Shown here piece after piece: positions 43,018 to 54,136 of a stretch of 64,000 nucleotides of DNA. Source of the stretch: Periplaneta americana (taxonomy: Eukaryota; Arthropoda; Insecta; Blattodea; Blattidae); NCBI RefSeq assembly GCF_040183065.1, contig NC_091120.1:22105708-22169707 (forward strand), read 5' to 3'. Each line of letters starts with the position of its first letter. The first letter of the stretch is position 1. A program made the translations under genes and the position numbers. The notes below the pieces were generated by a model. The model was given only the letters and a program-made list of their open reading frames with translations, was not told the DNA's origin and searched no databases.

Positions 43018-46000
43018 CTGAAATCAAACATCATCATTTTCAACGTTATTTTTCTATTCTGTTAAGTTTTTGTACTACAAATTTCTTAACAAGATTTCAG
43101 TCTATACTTATCATATTATATGTTTTATTTTATTTCTTTGTATTATTTGTTTTATTAAAATTATGTAAATTGTGAAGCCTATAGACATCTGTTTTATGAT
43201 ATAGTTGTTTTCATTTAACTAATATATTATGTACAGTACATGCAGTATAAAAATATTTTGTTAAAATTGGTTTTAAAAGCATATGCAGTACGTGTTCTTA
43301 AATTCTTTTTCAGGTTATACTTCGTGTAAGAATGACTCTGTAGCTAGAATTGTGTTACTGTTATTGTATGGTATTCTTAGTTGGTCTGGAAATAATTAAA
43401 AAAATTATTTGTAGTAAATTAGGTTTCTTTAAATTAAATTGATTAATTTATGATTAAAAAAATACTTACATGGTGACCGTGTAGGTGTGGTGCTGTTGTG
43501 CCATTTGCAGCAAGCGCAATATTAGCTACCGAGTTTACAAATTTCAGTATGTCTTGATGTAGGGCGGTCACTTATATGGCAGAACTGATTAATAAGTTGT
43601 AAGTTAGATATTGATTTTGTAAAGCAAATTGTCTGGGTTTGAGATTATTTCGTTAATTAATGGAATATTATTGTTGGGATATTTGGCTATAAAATATTCT
43701 TCTGCAGTATTTATATTTCTATTGTTATTGATCTGTTTTAATATTTGTAAAGATGCTCTGATATTATTTAATTCATGACCTTTATTTATCAGATGCATAG
43801 CAAATTTTTATTTGTTTCTATTGTATCTAAAATCAGATCTATGCTCATTGTAGCGCTTTCTAAAATTTCTTTTCATTCCTACATATTTCATATAACAGTT
43901 TAGTAAATATGATAAGTATAGACTGAAATCTTGTTAAGAAATTTGTAAACATTGTGATATGTACTTCAAAATTTCAAGCAAGTAAGGTAATAGAAATGTA
44001 GTACTTGTAATGAAGGAATATTGTAGATTATAAATATTTTGAGAGGCCTCACCATGAGTGCAACAGACTCCATTAGCAGTGCACCTGCCAGCTGACTTTC
44101 CTTCTCCGCACTGAGCTCCTGTAGGCGCAATACATGGAACTGGAGAAGCAGCTTCACTCAAACATCGGGCTGTGTCAGGTGTTGCAATAAGACAGCCAAT
44201 TTGTGGTCCACAGCAAATGGCAGGACCATAACAATGGCCCAATTTTGCAGGTCCACAACGGGCACACTGAAAACGTGTTATTAAATCAAAGTACCTGAAT
44301 TATATTACATTATGTTAGATTATAAAGGGTGGATTAAAAACTGATATTATACAGGGAGAAAGTGAAATAAACCAGCAGATTTTCAGAGTAAATAATATTC
44401 TATGTAACAAAAAAGTGTAATACTGTATTGGTGGAAAGTCCATAGTTTTCTAAAAAAAAGTTTTTTTTTTCACAATTGTTTAACACCCTCATATTCGGTA
44501 ACTGTTGTGAGTAGGATCGTGATTTTTGTCCATATCGATAGAAAATCTAATAGAGTCATTTATCCCTCTGGCATATATCAATAGTTTGGACAGTTTTCAT
44601 GTAAATTTAATTTAAAAACTACTATTTTGAAGCTACTGACTGATGTGACCAGCTTGCAACATTGTAGCCAGAAAGGGAGATGGGAGGTACTTCACTAAGG
44701 CAGACAGACCTGAGTTCGTTTACCTCTTACATCTCTATTACGAGAAGAAAGAACAGTGTGTTAGCGGCAATGTTGCCAGACTGCTGAAATTTCAAACTTG
44801 ATTTTCTAATTAACCGTGCATTTAATCACAATACGTAATATAGATTTTCTATTCATTTAAGTGTACCCTAGTGTCCCTTTCAATCTGCAGGATTATTTCA
44901 CTTCAACCTATATAATGAGACCTTGATAGTCTACTTTTCTTCCCTTACTGAAATTCGTGAACACTGTAGTATCTTCAGCAAAGATTCCCGTTCTTTTAAT
45001 TGGAGCTTTCCTGATCTCCACTAATAACTGACGTACTTACTATGTCACTATTACATATTTAAGAATGAATAAGAAAATTGTAATTACAAGTTGGAACGTA
45101 AAAAAAATAATAATAAAAATAAAAGAAATATAAATATTGTATACAAATAATAGTAGTACTGTACATTTTTTGATACTAACTTACAAATGGTTTTTAGAGA
45201 ACCCGGAGGTTCATTGCCACTCTCATATAAGTCCACCATCAGTCCCTATCTTGAGCAAGATTAATCCACTCCCTAACATCATATCACATCTCCCTCAAAT
45301 ACATTTTAATGTTACCCTCCCATCTACGTCTCATCCTCCCCAATGGTCTTTTTCCCTCAAGTGTCTCAATTAACACACTATAACGCATTTCTGGAGTATA
45401 CCTTGAAAATAACTGTTCACTTCTATGGGTGTCATAATTTTGAAGGTATACTGTGGTTACACTTTTAATAGAAAAAAGAGCATCTTCCTATGGACCTCTG
45501 GAAAAAGAACTAAGGAAGAGACTAATGATGTGCTTTGTATGGAGTGTGGCATTGTATAGGACAGAAACATGGTCATACGATGAAGTGAAGAGAAGCAAAT
45601 ACAAGCATTTGTAATGTGGATATGGAGAAGAATGGAGCATGTGAAATGGACAGACAGAATAAGAAATGATGCTGTGTTGTAAAGAGTGGGTGAAGAAAGA
45701 ATGATGTTGATACTGATCAGGAAGAGGAAAAGGAATTGCTTGGGTCACTGGCTAAGAAGAAACTGCCTACTGAAGGATTGACTGGAAAGAATGGTGAACG
45801 GGAGAAGAGTTTGGGACAGAAGAGGATATCAGATGATAGACAACATTAAGATATGTGGATCATATGTGGAGACAAAGAGGAAAGCAGAAAATAGGAAAGT
45901 TTGGAGAATGCAGTGCAAGATCAGTCCTTCGGCAGAAAACTATGAATGAATGACTATGATTACACTATACCAAAAATAAATAAATACAAAGCTAAAATTT

Positions 46001-48041
46001 GTTTTTTGCCTGTATGCTTCTTGTCTATGCGGATGACGTGAATATGTTAGGAGAAAATACACAAACGATTAGGGAAAACACGGAAATTTTACTTGAAGCA
46101 AGTAGAGTGATCGGTTTGGAAGTAAATCCCGAAAAGACAAAGTATATGATTATGTCTCGTGACCAGAATATTGTACAAAATGGAAATATAAAAATAGGAG
46201 ATTTATCCTTCGAAGAGGTGGAAAAATTAAAATATCTTGGAGCAACAGTAACAAATATAAATGACACTCGGGAGGAAATTAAACGCAGAATAAATATGGG
46301 AAATGTGTGTTATTATTCGTTTGAGAAGCTCTTATCATCCAGTCTGCTGTCCAAAAATCTGAAAGTTAGAATTTATAAAACAGTTATATTACCGGTTCTT
46401 CTGTATGGTTGTGAAACTTGGACTCTCACTCTGAGAGAGGAACATAGGTTCAGGGTGTTTGAGAATAAGGTGCGTAGGAAAATATTTGGGGCTAAGCGGG
46501 ATGAAGTTACAGGAGAATGGAGAAAGTTACACAACACAGAACTGCACGCATTGTATTCTTCACCTGACATAATTAGGAACATTAAATCCAGACGTTTGAG
46601 ATGGGCAGGGCATGTAGCACGTATGGGCGAATCCAGAAATGCATATAGAGTGTTAGTTGGGAGACCGGAGGGAAAAAGACCTTTAGGGAGGCCGAGACGT
46701 AGATGGGAGGATAATATTAAAATGGATTTGAGGGAGGTGGGGTATGATGATAGAGACTGGATTAATCTTGCATAGGATAGGGACCGCTGGCGGGCTTATG
46801 TGAGGGCGGCAATGAACCTTCGGGTTCCTTAAAAGCCATTTGTAAGTAAGTATCTTAAAGTTTATAAAATGGATTTATTGTAATATTTCTGAGGTACAGA
46901 CTAGCTCTGCTATCACTTTCAAGGAGGCCCTGGAGCTAATACAATATTGTCAGAGTTCAGAAAGTGTTAACATTGTACGAAAGTGTATACATTTTAAGAT
47001 CAGTATTTTATTTTCAGCACTGACATTGAAAAGATAACCATATCATCATCATCAATATACAGAAATTATGAAAATCTAATTAGTAGAACCCCTATTATCC
47101 GTCACTCTATTAACCGATTGGTGGATTATTCATCTGTGTTTCTCTCTCTTTCTGCAGAAATATATTAAGTACCATACATTGTATTAGCACGTTATTTTTT
47201 TTCTAGATAGTGTTATTAAGCCTTTTTCCTTATAAAGTACGGTCTACTGTTCGAATTGTCGTACTGTATAACTTCTATATAAAATATCTTTTACAGCTGT
47301 CAAAAGAAATCTCGTGCTAAGTATAACAAAGTGTAAACAATTGAGTGTTTTGGGGAAAGAGAAACTGTGGCTCACCTCGCATCAGAATACGAGGTGTAAA
47401 TCTACAACACTAGACCTCCATTATTAATATATTTCCAGAGACAATCATTACAAGAAGATTCCTTGGCCCTTAAAAACCCATCGTTGACAACCAGACTTAA
47501 ATTAGTGAACTTCTCAGCCACTCCTAGCGTCTTAAATAAAAGACTATGGATGAAATTACAAAAGTATAAATATTCTTTAAATTTACGAAAATCTTTTATG
47601 GTACAGATTATCCGATTTTTTCGATTAACCTTTCAGTCAACCCCATTCATTACCACAGATAATAGAGGTTCTACCATAGTCTAGTATATACAGTTGCGAA
47701 GCTCAATATGTAGTAAATATGCAAACATTAGATAGTTGCTCACCACTAGGATAGCTAATATCGCCTCATTACAGGCAATGCAAAATAATACCGTCACAGT
47801 CTATTGTTTCTAGCACCCTCAAAACTCAAGCTTCGTGACTGTATATAGTAGACTGTAGTGATAAAAATTTTCCCAATTTCTTTAACAGTTGGTGTATTAC
47901 CTGTCTAATGGAATGTGTGCCTTCAATATGTCCTCCTGATCTCTTCCCTCCCTTAGGACAGTTGGTTATGAGACATGCCGAACAGATGCCAATGACGACT
48001 ACTAGTACAACTGCTGCAGAATTCCGTGTTTCTGGATACAT
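42845..48041 (-). CDS. inotocin: Inotocin (vasopressin/oxytocin-like) precursor, complete
   Basis: A secreted neurohypophysial-type prohormone. Exons on the minus strand are 48041-47901, 44266-44053 and 43017-42845; introns are GT-AG and phases agree (0, 1); total 528 nt, 175 aa. Residues 1-22 form a signal peptide with a V/I-rich core (VVLVVVIGIC) ending CSA. Residues 23-31 are the nonapeptide CLITNCPKG with its Cys1-Cys6 ring, then Gly for amidation and the KR cleavage site. Neurophysin follows from exon 1 into exon 3 with 14 Cys in family order (CARCG, HCYGPAICCG, GVCCTHESC, IKC). An acidic copeptin-like tail ends PPENIQE. Position 8 is Lys where the inotocins I remember have Arg. The intron positions match the classic neurophysin gene plan. 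Neuroendocrine expression is expected from the family. Confidence 0.96.
43077..43946 (-). mobile_element. Penelope-like element fragment with perfect 40-bp inverted repeat
   Basis: The minus strand from about 43900 to 43604 reads the end of a GIY-YIG endonuclease typical of Penelope-like elements: NCYMKYVGMKRNFRKRYNEH, HLINKGHELNN, KQINNNRNINTAEEYFI. A stop codon interrupts it once. Arms 43077-43116 and 43907-43946 are identical over 40 bp in inverted orientation, a terminal arrangement known from this group. It lies within inotocin intron 2. The reverse transcriptase part is absent. Confidence 0.8.
44053..44266 (-). CDS. inotocin: Inotocin exon 2: neurophysin core
   Basis: Follows TTTTCAG and begins with Cys (CARCGPAKLGHCYG). 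It carries 12 of the 14 neurophysin cysteines and ends in phase 1 before GTGAGG. Ring-binding features such as GPAICCG are kept. No frame damage. Confidence 0.95.
45176..45400 (-). mobile_element. RTE-like LINE 3' fragment
   Basis: An antisense, diverged copy of the 3' end seen at 3899-4690 in inotocin intron 1, head-to-head with the longer copy at 46017-46852. Confidence 0.85.
45447..45957 (+). mobile_element. RTE-type LINE, second family, C-terminal fragment
   Basis: Several broken frames read FVWSVALYRTETW, LGHWLRRNCLLKD, LEGMVNGRRVWD and ETKRKAENRK, a tail characteristic of a different RTE-like LINE from its neighbour. It lies in inotocin intron 1 and carries multiple stops and shifts. 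Confidence 0.75.
46017..46852 (+). mobile_element. RTE-like LINE, RT motif to 3' end
   Basis: The longest copy of this family here. It begins at the catalytic reverse-transcriptase box VYADDVNML and reads open for about 250 codons through LYGCETWTL, RRLRWAGHVARM and GRPRRRWEDN. It stops at TAG (46773) where sister copies have CAG; the remaining codons still read to MNLRVP. It ends GTAAGTAAGTA. 5'-truncated, in inotocin intron 1, on the opposite strand to the gene. Confidence 0.9.
47083..47677. mobile_element. pogo/Tigger-like non-autonomous element
   Basis: Inverted ends AGTAGAACCCCTATTATCCG (left) and, inverted, GTAGAACCTCTATTATCTG (right) have the typical AGTAGAACC-TATTATCCG form of insect pogo-group termini. 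No transposase frame survives. Directly abuts the 179-bp MITE. Confidence 0.75.
47677..47855. mobile_element. 179-bp MITE, copy 2
   Basis: Same length and ends as 8929-9107, about 85% similar by eye. Lies in inotocin intron 1, about 45 bp from the donor of exon 1. Confidence 0.85.
47901..48041 (-). CDS. inotocin: Inotocin exon 1: signal peptide, nonapeptide, cleavage site
   Basis: Encodes 47 residues. The ATG at 48041-48039 is the Met closest to the hydrophobic core and gives a normal 22-residue signal peptide; an upstream in-frame Met at 48077 would add 12 polar residues and lies close to the TATA box, so it is less likely. CLITNCPKG-G-KR follows directly. The exon ends CAG before GTAATA. 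Confidence 0.95.
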
Positions 48042-48087
48042 CTTTGGTAAAGTGTGTACTTGTGTGCTTCTCTGCACAGAGTAAAGC

Positions 48088-48096
48088 CCTTATATA
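48088..48096 (-). promoter_or_regulatory. TATA box of the inotocin gene
   Basis: The minus strand reads TATATAAGG 47-55 bp upstream of the ATG, leaving room for initiation near 48060-48066 and a leader of about 20-25 nt. A TGACGCA element sits about 60 bp further upstream (near 48155) and could be CRE-like; that is speculative. Confidence 0.6.
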
Positions 48097-50435
48097 CTGT
48101 ACAAGATACCCGAGGAAGGAGGAGGGGATGTTCGTCTTGCTTCACAAAAAAGCGTGCGTCAAAGCAACAGTGGCACAACATCATTCATTGAGATGTTATC
48201 AGGGGTAAGATAATGTTTAAGTAACGTAAAGTATAGTATAGTATAATATAATATAATATAATATAATATAGTATTTATTAGCTGTTGTTATAGCAAACAC
48301 TAATGACATTGTCAAATTACACGTGTGAAATTATCGTGCAAAAATGAAAATTATTCTATTACAACACTAAACATAAAACAAAATGATCACAAATACTCCT
48401 TAGAGTTTACAATTGAGAGTCAAGATTATCAAAAATAGGCTAATATCTAGATGAAAATTGTAACCCTTGTCTATGATTGTAACACACTGATCACAAATAT
48501 TATTTGATTTGCTCCGTTTATATACAATAAAACAAGAATTAACTTAACAATTTATGAGAATTTCCTAATATATTACAAAATAATAATACAATTCAGAGAA
48601 AGAAACCTAAAAAATATCTACAGCTTGATTTTCTGATTCAAAATATTCTTGCACAGAATAGAATGGGTTTCTAAGAAGCCACGTTTTCACTTTGACTTTG
48701 AATATGTCAAGTGACACTTCCTGTGCATTTTAATTTTAATACTTTTTAAAAACAGTGTTTGTTTCGTGAAGGAAAATATGAAATTATGCAAAATAGCATA
48801 TTTCAGCTGAAAATGTGATTATTCAAACATATACACTGTTGAAACTTTAATACTGTTATATTTAGAATGTATTGGAATCCTCTCCTAAGCATGAGTCGTA
48901 CTCATTCAGAAGTGGGTTAGTTTATATTATCTTAAGGTATATTAACTTGTATTCATTTGTAATTTACTAGCATTAAATAAAAAAAAAATAGAGTGACAAA
49001 GTGACAAGGCTTCGAAATTATTCAGTATAGAGACTAAAAAGAAAATTAGCACATATTTACCTGTTTCGTTGTGGAATGTCTTATCACATAGGAAATCACA
49101 GTAAGAACTAGGAATCACTGGGTTAGACCAAATTCATCTGAACACAGTGTTGAAATTGATCATTAGTTGAATGTCTTTTGGGATGTTAAAAATTTTTTTA
49201 ATACTTTTGGTAGTATCATTCATGACAAGTAGTCTTCCGAATTGTTCCTACATTATTTACTAGTGTAATTTCCGCCTTTTTTCTCAAAATTCGGAGGCGA
49301 AAAAATAGAAGGGGAAATTACGCAAGAACTACAAAATACCGAGGATAATTTTGTCATAAAAAATAGCAAACAATTCATGTATTCATCAGTTCTTTCATAA
49401 TTTTCTGCCCAATGGCAGGTTTTTCACTGCAAATTCAGTATTCTTCAATCTTACCTATTTTCCGCCTTCCTCCAACAGAACCTGTGTTCAAAACTAAATA
49501 GCTACAAATATATAATTTCAGTAATTATGGACAATTTTGTGGCTTTTCTTTGAACTACTGTGTCTGTAATGCCTTTAGTCTGACCATGACTAAGTTTAGA
49601 TCACATTATTAAACTTTATGTGTAAAATACGGTGTTTACGTCAAAATTAATTTTATTTATTAATTGCGTAAATAAAATAAACTTACTTGTATTTTACATT
49701 ACATTACTTTCAATAGACAACAAATCCAAATCATCTTCCTTGTTAGAGGAATTGTAGACTCCCCCCCCCCCCCATTATAGAAGGAATTTGGATTTTCCCA
49801 TCCTTATTTTTTTGTTGAAGTCTTCCTGAAAACGCTCTTTAAGGGAAAAGGAGTGTCTAATTTTGTTTAAAACAAGAGAGAGAGAGAAATTCGATGGTGT
49901 TCGGATGAAGGGGGTTGTCATTATTTGTGCAAACAGAGTTTTGTTCCCCAGGTGAATCCACAAGTTCAATTCTACAACTGAGTGTGCAAAAAAATAAAAT
50001 AATACTAGCATTTGATGTGTTTTATTTGTGTAAAAAATTATTTGCAATAAGGGTCCGAATTTTAATCTTCATTTATCTCAAAACTCACCTTTATGATGTA
50101 TCTCCCTTTATCCAAACACCATCGAATTACACGAAGAAAATAACATTTTGAAAAAATCCTTAAAACCCTGGGGGTGGGAAATATAGTGTGTGTGTGTGCA
50201 TATGTGCGCGTGCGTTTTTTTTCCTTTGTAGCCTTTAAAAATGATTTCCTTTTTTCATTGGTTTATTATTCGTTTTGACATTAGGTACCGGTTGACTATG
50301 TATGAAATATGTATTTACAACACTTGAAGTGTTATGAGCCTACAATGTGTCATTTACATGAAATAGATTCAAATTACATAGGTAGAATTATTTCGTACTC
50401 AGTAATTAAAATCGAGTATAGTACAAATTACAAAT

Positions 50436-50700
50436 CGGGTTCGATTCCCGGTTAGAGCACAGGAATTTTTCCTTAATGGGGATTATTCCTGTGTTCGTCC
50501 ACGGTCTGGAATTTAGGTTAAGTTTAGATTTAAGACCTCTCCTGGCACCACATTATCATAATCATCCTATCACATCATCGGGGTAATGTAACTCCGCCTT
50601 CCAGGCGCCCCAACCTCAGAAGTGGGTTACAACTAAGCCACGGCCAGGAGAGAAGACCAGAAATGTCGAAAAGACAACCTGGTGGCATTGGATTAAAATT
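50436..50700 (+). mobile_element. SINE family 4, head truncated
   Basis: Starts within the B box (GGGTTCGATTCCCGG) and continues through the body shared with 19038-19355. The A-box half is missing. Confidence 0.88.
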
Positions 50701-51222
50701 TTGTACTTCTCTTTGAGATAAAACATATCATGGAAACTGTCCAAAATGAATTATCAAATACATGTTTTTTTATAGCAATCGACAATTATTGTTAGAACTT
50801 TGCTTGCTTCATTCTTTCTCTTTGTATTTATAGCTGAAATTAATTTATTTTCATATCTTCAAAACACTTGTCTGTCACTTTTATTTTAAAAGTGCTGTGT
50901 TTCATTTTTTACTCACTGTCACATATATCTGTCTTGCTATTTTTTATGAAGCAGGGAACCACAATATGGGTCTCTTGATACTTTAATTCTATTTCAAAGA
51001 AATGCATGACAATAGTCTCCATTGTGGGAAAGAAGTGCTACTTACTATTCAAAGCAGGAATGTATTCTTGTTGTTTGTATTCTTTGCTGTCTGTTGAAAT
51101 ATGCATAGAGAATGCATTAAGGATCTCGCTGTGAACTTCTCTCTGAATACCAAGACTCATTGATCTAAATTGTGCAGTGTTGCAAAAATGATGTCAATAT
51201 ATAATATAAAACCAGTTTTCAG

Positions 51223-51225
<3 letters not shown>

Positions 51226-51272
<47 letters not shown>
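51226..51272. repeat. (TA)n microsatellite
   Basis: About 23 TA units. Confidence 0.95.
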
Positions 51273-51274
<2 letters not shown>

Positions 51275-51582
51275 ATATGATTCTTCAATATTTCGTCAAT
51301 TCTGATATATTTTTGTATGTAAGATTTCCCACAGAAATGGATACCTCGATATAAGATGATGTTAAAATGAAATACTAATTTTTAAAGATCTTTAAATTTC
51401 ACTTACTGATTTATCTTATTACCCTGTGTACTCTTGTCTACGAAATTTTCCACTTAAAAGAGGACTGCGAAGAATTTTTAATTAAATTGAAAATGACTAC
51501 GAATCAAGCTAGTGAGTAGGAATTGCATGAAAGAAATGACTCCCGAATTTTTTGGAATTTGCAAAGAAAGAATAAAAACATT

Positions 51583-51832
51583 TGAAGGGTCCACTGCAAG
51601 AATGATGGATGTCACTTTCTTGTCGAAAATGAACCAAGACTGTCAATGCAATAGCTTAAGACATATAGAATGTACATACTGAGTTATATGGCATAAACAC
51701 TGATAGTCATTGTCCAGTAATGATCGGAAAATCACAATTAAGCTTTGAGCACTAAGCATTTCAAACTTTCAATTGCTTCTCCTGCAAAATGTATTCCAAA
51801 TGACATCCATCATTCTTGCAGTGGACTCTTCA
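51583..51832. mobile_element. 250-bp MITE, copy 2
   Basis: Opposite orientation to 32894-33142, with matching ends (TGAAGGGTCCACTGCAAGAA and its inverse) and a similar interior along the whole length. Confidence 0.9.
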
Positions 51833-52485
51833 TTTACTTTCAACTAAAAGTATTACATGTGTGATTGGTGTAAGAACTGTAACAATTTCCTGATAGGTTA
51901 TATCAATTATTAAATTGGTTCTTCAATTTTTATTCTATCACTTTCATAGTCATCAGTTTCTAAAGCTGATATGATTGCATTTTTATAATTCAGAGAAAAC
52001 TAAATAAAAATAAAATATAAAACTGACTCTCTGCTGGTTTGCTCTAAGGAATCATTATGTTGCTTGCGTAAAAAACTGGAAATTATAGAACACAGTACTG
52101 TACGAAAAATTTACTAGTCTAAATGACTAATGGATGCGAATATACACCCAGTGGACATGGAAATTGTATCATTGCACCTAGTATAATTCAGCTTGTTCAG
52201 TGTTATCTCTGGAAAATTTTATCCACAAATTGAATTTTTGTATTATTTCCTCCTGCATGATGCTGTTTTGCAAACTCGAATGTTAAACTATTCTATTCTT
52301 CCTATACTTATTTCAAATCCTACATCTTTTACAGAATGAATAAATTCATTTTCTGCTTCATAGTCAAAGCACTGCCTCTTGTTTCACTTTTGTCATTCCA
52401 AAACATAATGTTCAGCTAACCACACCATATTCTCTTCATTAAGTCTGAATTTGCTATGATAGTCTTCTCTATAACTCAAAGCCAG

Positions 52486-52786
52486 CTTCTCAACGGCGAA
52501 TTTAGCTTTAGGAAAAGTCAAAAGTTGCATGGAACCAAATTTGCGATGTATATGAGCTGGCAGACCTGGGTAATTCAATGTTTTGAGAGAAGAGAAAAAA
52601 TACTTGCAAAAGCCATGAAAAATGAGTGAGTACACGGTTATGATTAAACTGCTCAGTCGGTAGAGCGTTGGCATGCTTAGCCAAAGGTCCTGGGTTCGAT
52701 ATCTGGCCCCAGAATAATTTTTCCCTTGAAATTATTGAGTCATTATTGTGTAGTTTAACAGTGTTCCTTGTTTTTGAATAGGTCCT
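52486..52786 (+). repeat. 300-bp repeat shared with ZCCHC4 intron 3/exon 4 junction, copy A
   Basis: About 90% alike by eye to the complement of 59010-59312. It contains a tRNA-like piece (GCTCAGTCGGTAGAGCG; B box GGGTTCGATATC) and ends TTTTTGAATAGGTCCT, which in ZCCHC4 is the splice acceptor plus the first exon bases. Either a SINE-containing segment of ZCCHC4 was duplicated in inverted orientation, or both are copies of one longer repeat. Confidence 0.85.
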
Positions 52787-52799
52787 GATTTAACATCTA

Positions 52800-53110
52800 G
52801 CCTCTTCCCTATATAAATCACCATCATCATTATACATCATGCACGAAATTAGGCCAATTTGACGGTTTCGGTCTCAGCTAAACAGGGTGTACAAGTCTTT
52901 CTGTGGACTCCTGGTCTTCGACGTCCTTGTGGGCGATACTGTAAGAATACTTCTGGTATCCTGTTTGGTGACATTCTGGATACATGTTGCAGCCATATTC
53001 TTTCTTGATATGAAGATAGTCTGTCTTCCAGTGGCTACATATTGATGGCTGAGAACCAGGCTGTTCTAAGTCCAACTTTTTATAAGAAATAAATCTGTGT
53101 TTCATTGTGT
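52800..53110 (-). mobile_element. Possible LINE 3' fragment
   Basis: Minus-strand frames read PTRTSKTRSPQKDLYT and DRNRQIGLISCMM, resembling tails of insect LINE polyproteins. Weak evidence; no ends defined. Confidence 0.3.
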
Positions 53111-53149
53111 TCCAGTTCTTGTCTGCATATATGAATCGAACAAAATTGT

Positions 53150-53949
53150 AAATATTGGCTTCATTTATACACCGACGGATCCTTGATCTCCAGAGAACAA
53201 GGTGCTGGTGCAGGTGTTACGTGCTGTCTCTTCTCACTTTATAGATCTCTTGGATATGGAACAACAAGTTTTGATGGTGAAATCATTGCAATGAGTGAAT
53301 GTCTCAGGAATCTTCTATGCCACATCAATAAATTTAGGAATGCAGTTATATTGTCAGACTCCAAAGCAGCTATTCTATCAATCGTCTCTAAACACACACC
53401 TTCATCTCAAACAGCAGAAATAACTAAAATGCTCTCTCAATTAATATCACTCAATAAAAGAATTGTATTCCAATGGATACCATTCCATTGTGGAATCCTG
53501 GGAAACGAGAATGCGGATGCTTTAGCAAAGAAGGGCAGCACTGCTACTTACAGACCTGTTGCTAAATCTACGTATTACTCTGTAAAAAGATTTATTAAAT
53601 CTACATACTTAGACTTCAACAAACAAAATTTGATAACACAATCTCAAGGGAAAAAATGGAACTCTCTGCATCAAAATCCACAGTTAATTCCCGATTTACC
53701 ACGCAAATCGTCTGTAGCTGCATTTAGATTGGCAACAGGCCATGATTGTTTGGCCAAGCATCTGCATAGAATTGGAATATATCAGTCCCCTAACTGCCCA
53801 TTGTGCAACTCAAACCAAGAAATGGATTCGGAACACCTCAAAATCTGTGCTTCACTGGCTGGTCATGATAATATCTTTGAAAAATATTGGAGTGCAAGAG
53901 GTCAAATGACTTTATTGTCAAACGCCTGGCATTAGAAAACAACAACAAA
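53150..53949 (+). mobile_element. I-clade-like LINE: RNase H domain and C-terminus
   Basis: An open frame from before 53183 to 53935 encodes an RNase H fold (YTDGS, GEIIAMSE, LSDSKAA, NENADALAKKG: the D-E-D-D acidic set) followed by a CPLC-x13-H-x3-C knuckle and a stop. The tail is GAAAACAACAACAA. This is the arrangement of RNase H-bearing non-LTR elements (I/Jockey-related). The upstream reverse transcriptase is absent, so it is 5'-truncated. It lies just past the 3' end of ZCCHC4, convergent with it. Copies: 14891-14947, 28427-29057, 62675-63232. Confidence 0.88.
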
Positions 53950-54136
53950 TTAATTTAGCAGTGAATATTTTATTTTAATACAAATGTAACAGTCTGAATT
54001 CTAGTTACAGTACAACTTAAAAAAAATATTTCAGCCTGAATGCCAAGTAATTCAAAGGTACAATGAATGCTTACCATTCATACGTGACATATGTACAATA
54101 TTTTTTAAGTCCAATTCTTTAAACACAACCAACAAC

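Larger units (their letters stand above)
48100..54136. other. Inotocin-ZCCHC4 intergenic region
   Basis: No gene was found. Contents: a TATAA-type repeat near 48236-48275, a LINE sliver at 49386-49480, C14 at 49760-49773, a headless SINE, (TA)n, a MITE, a ZCCHC4-related 300-bp repeat and a LINE with RNase H. The remainder is plain AT-rich sequence. Confidence 0.65.

Noticed and set aside
47826-48077. Upstream Met at 48077 as the inotocin start
   Set aside because: It would put 12 polar residues before the signal peptide and sit only 10 bp from the TATA box; the Met at 48041 fits better.
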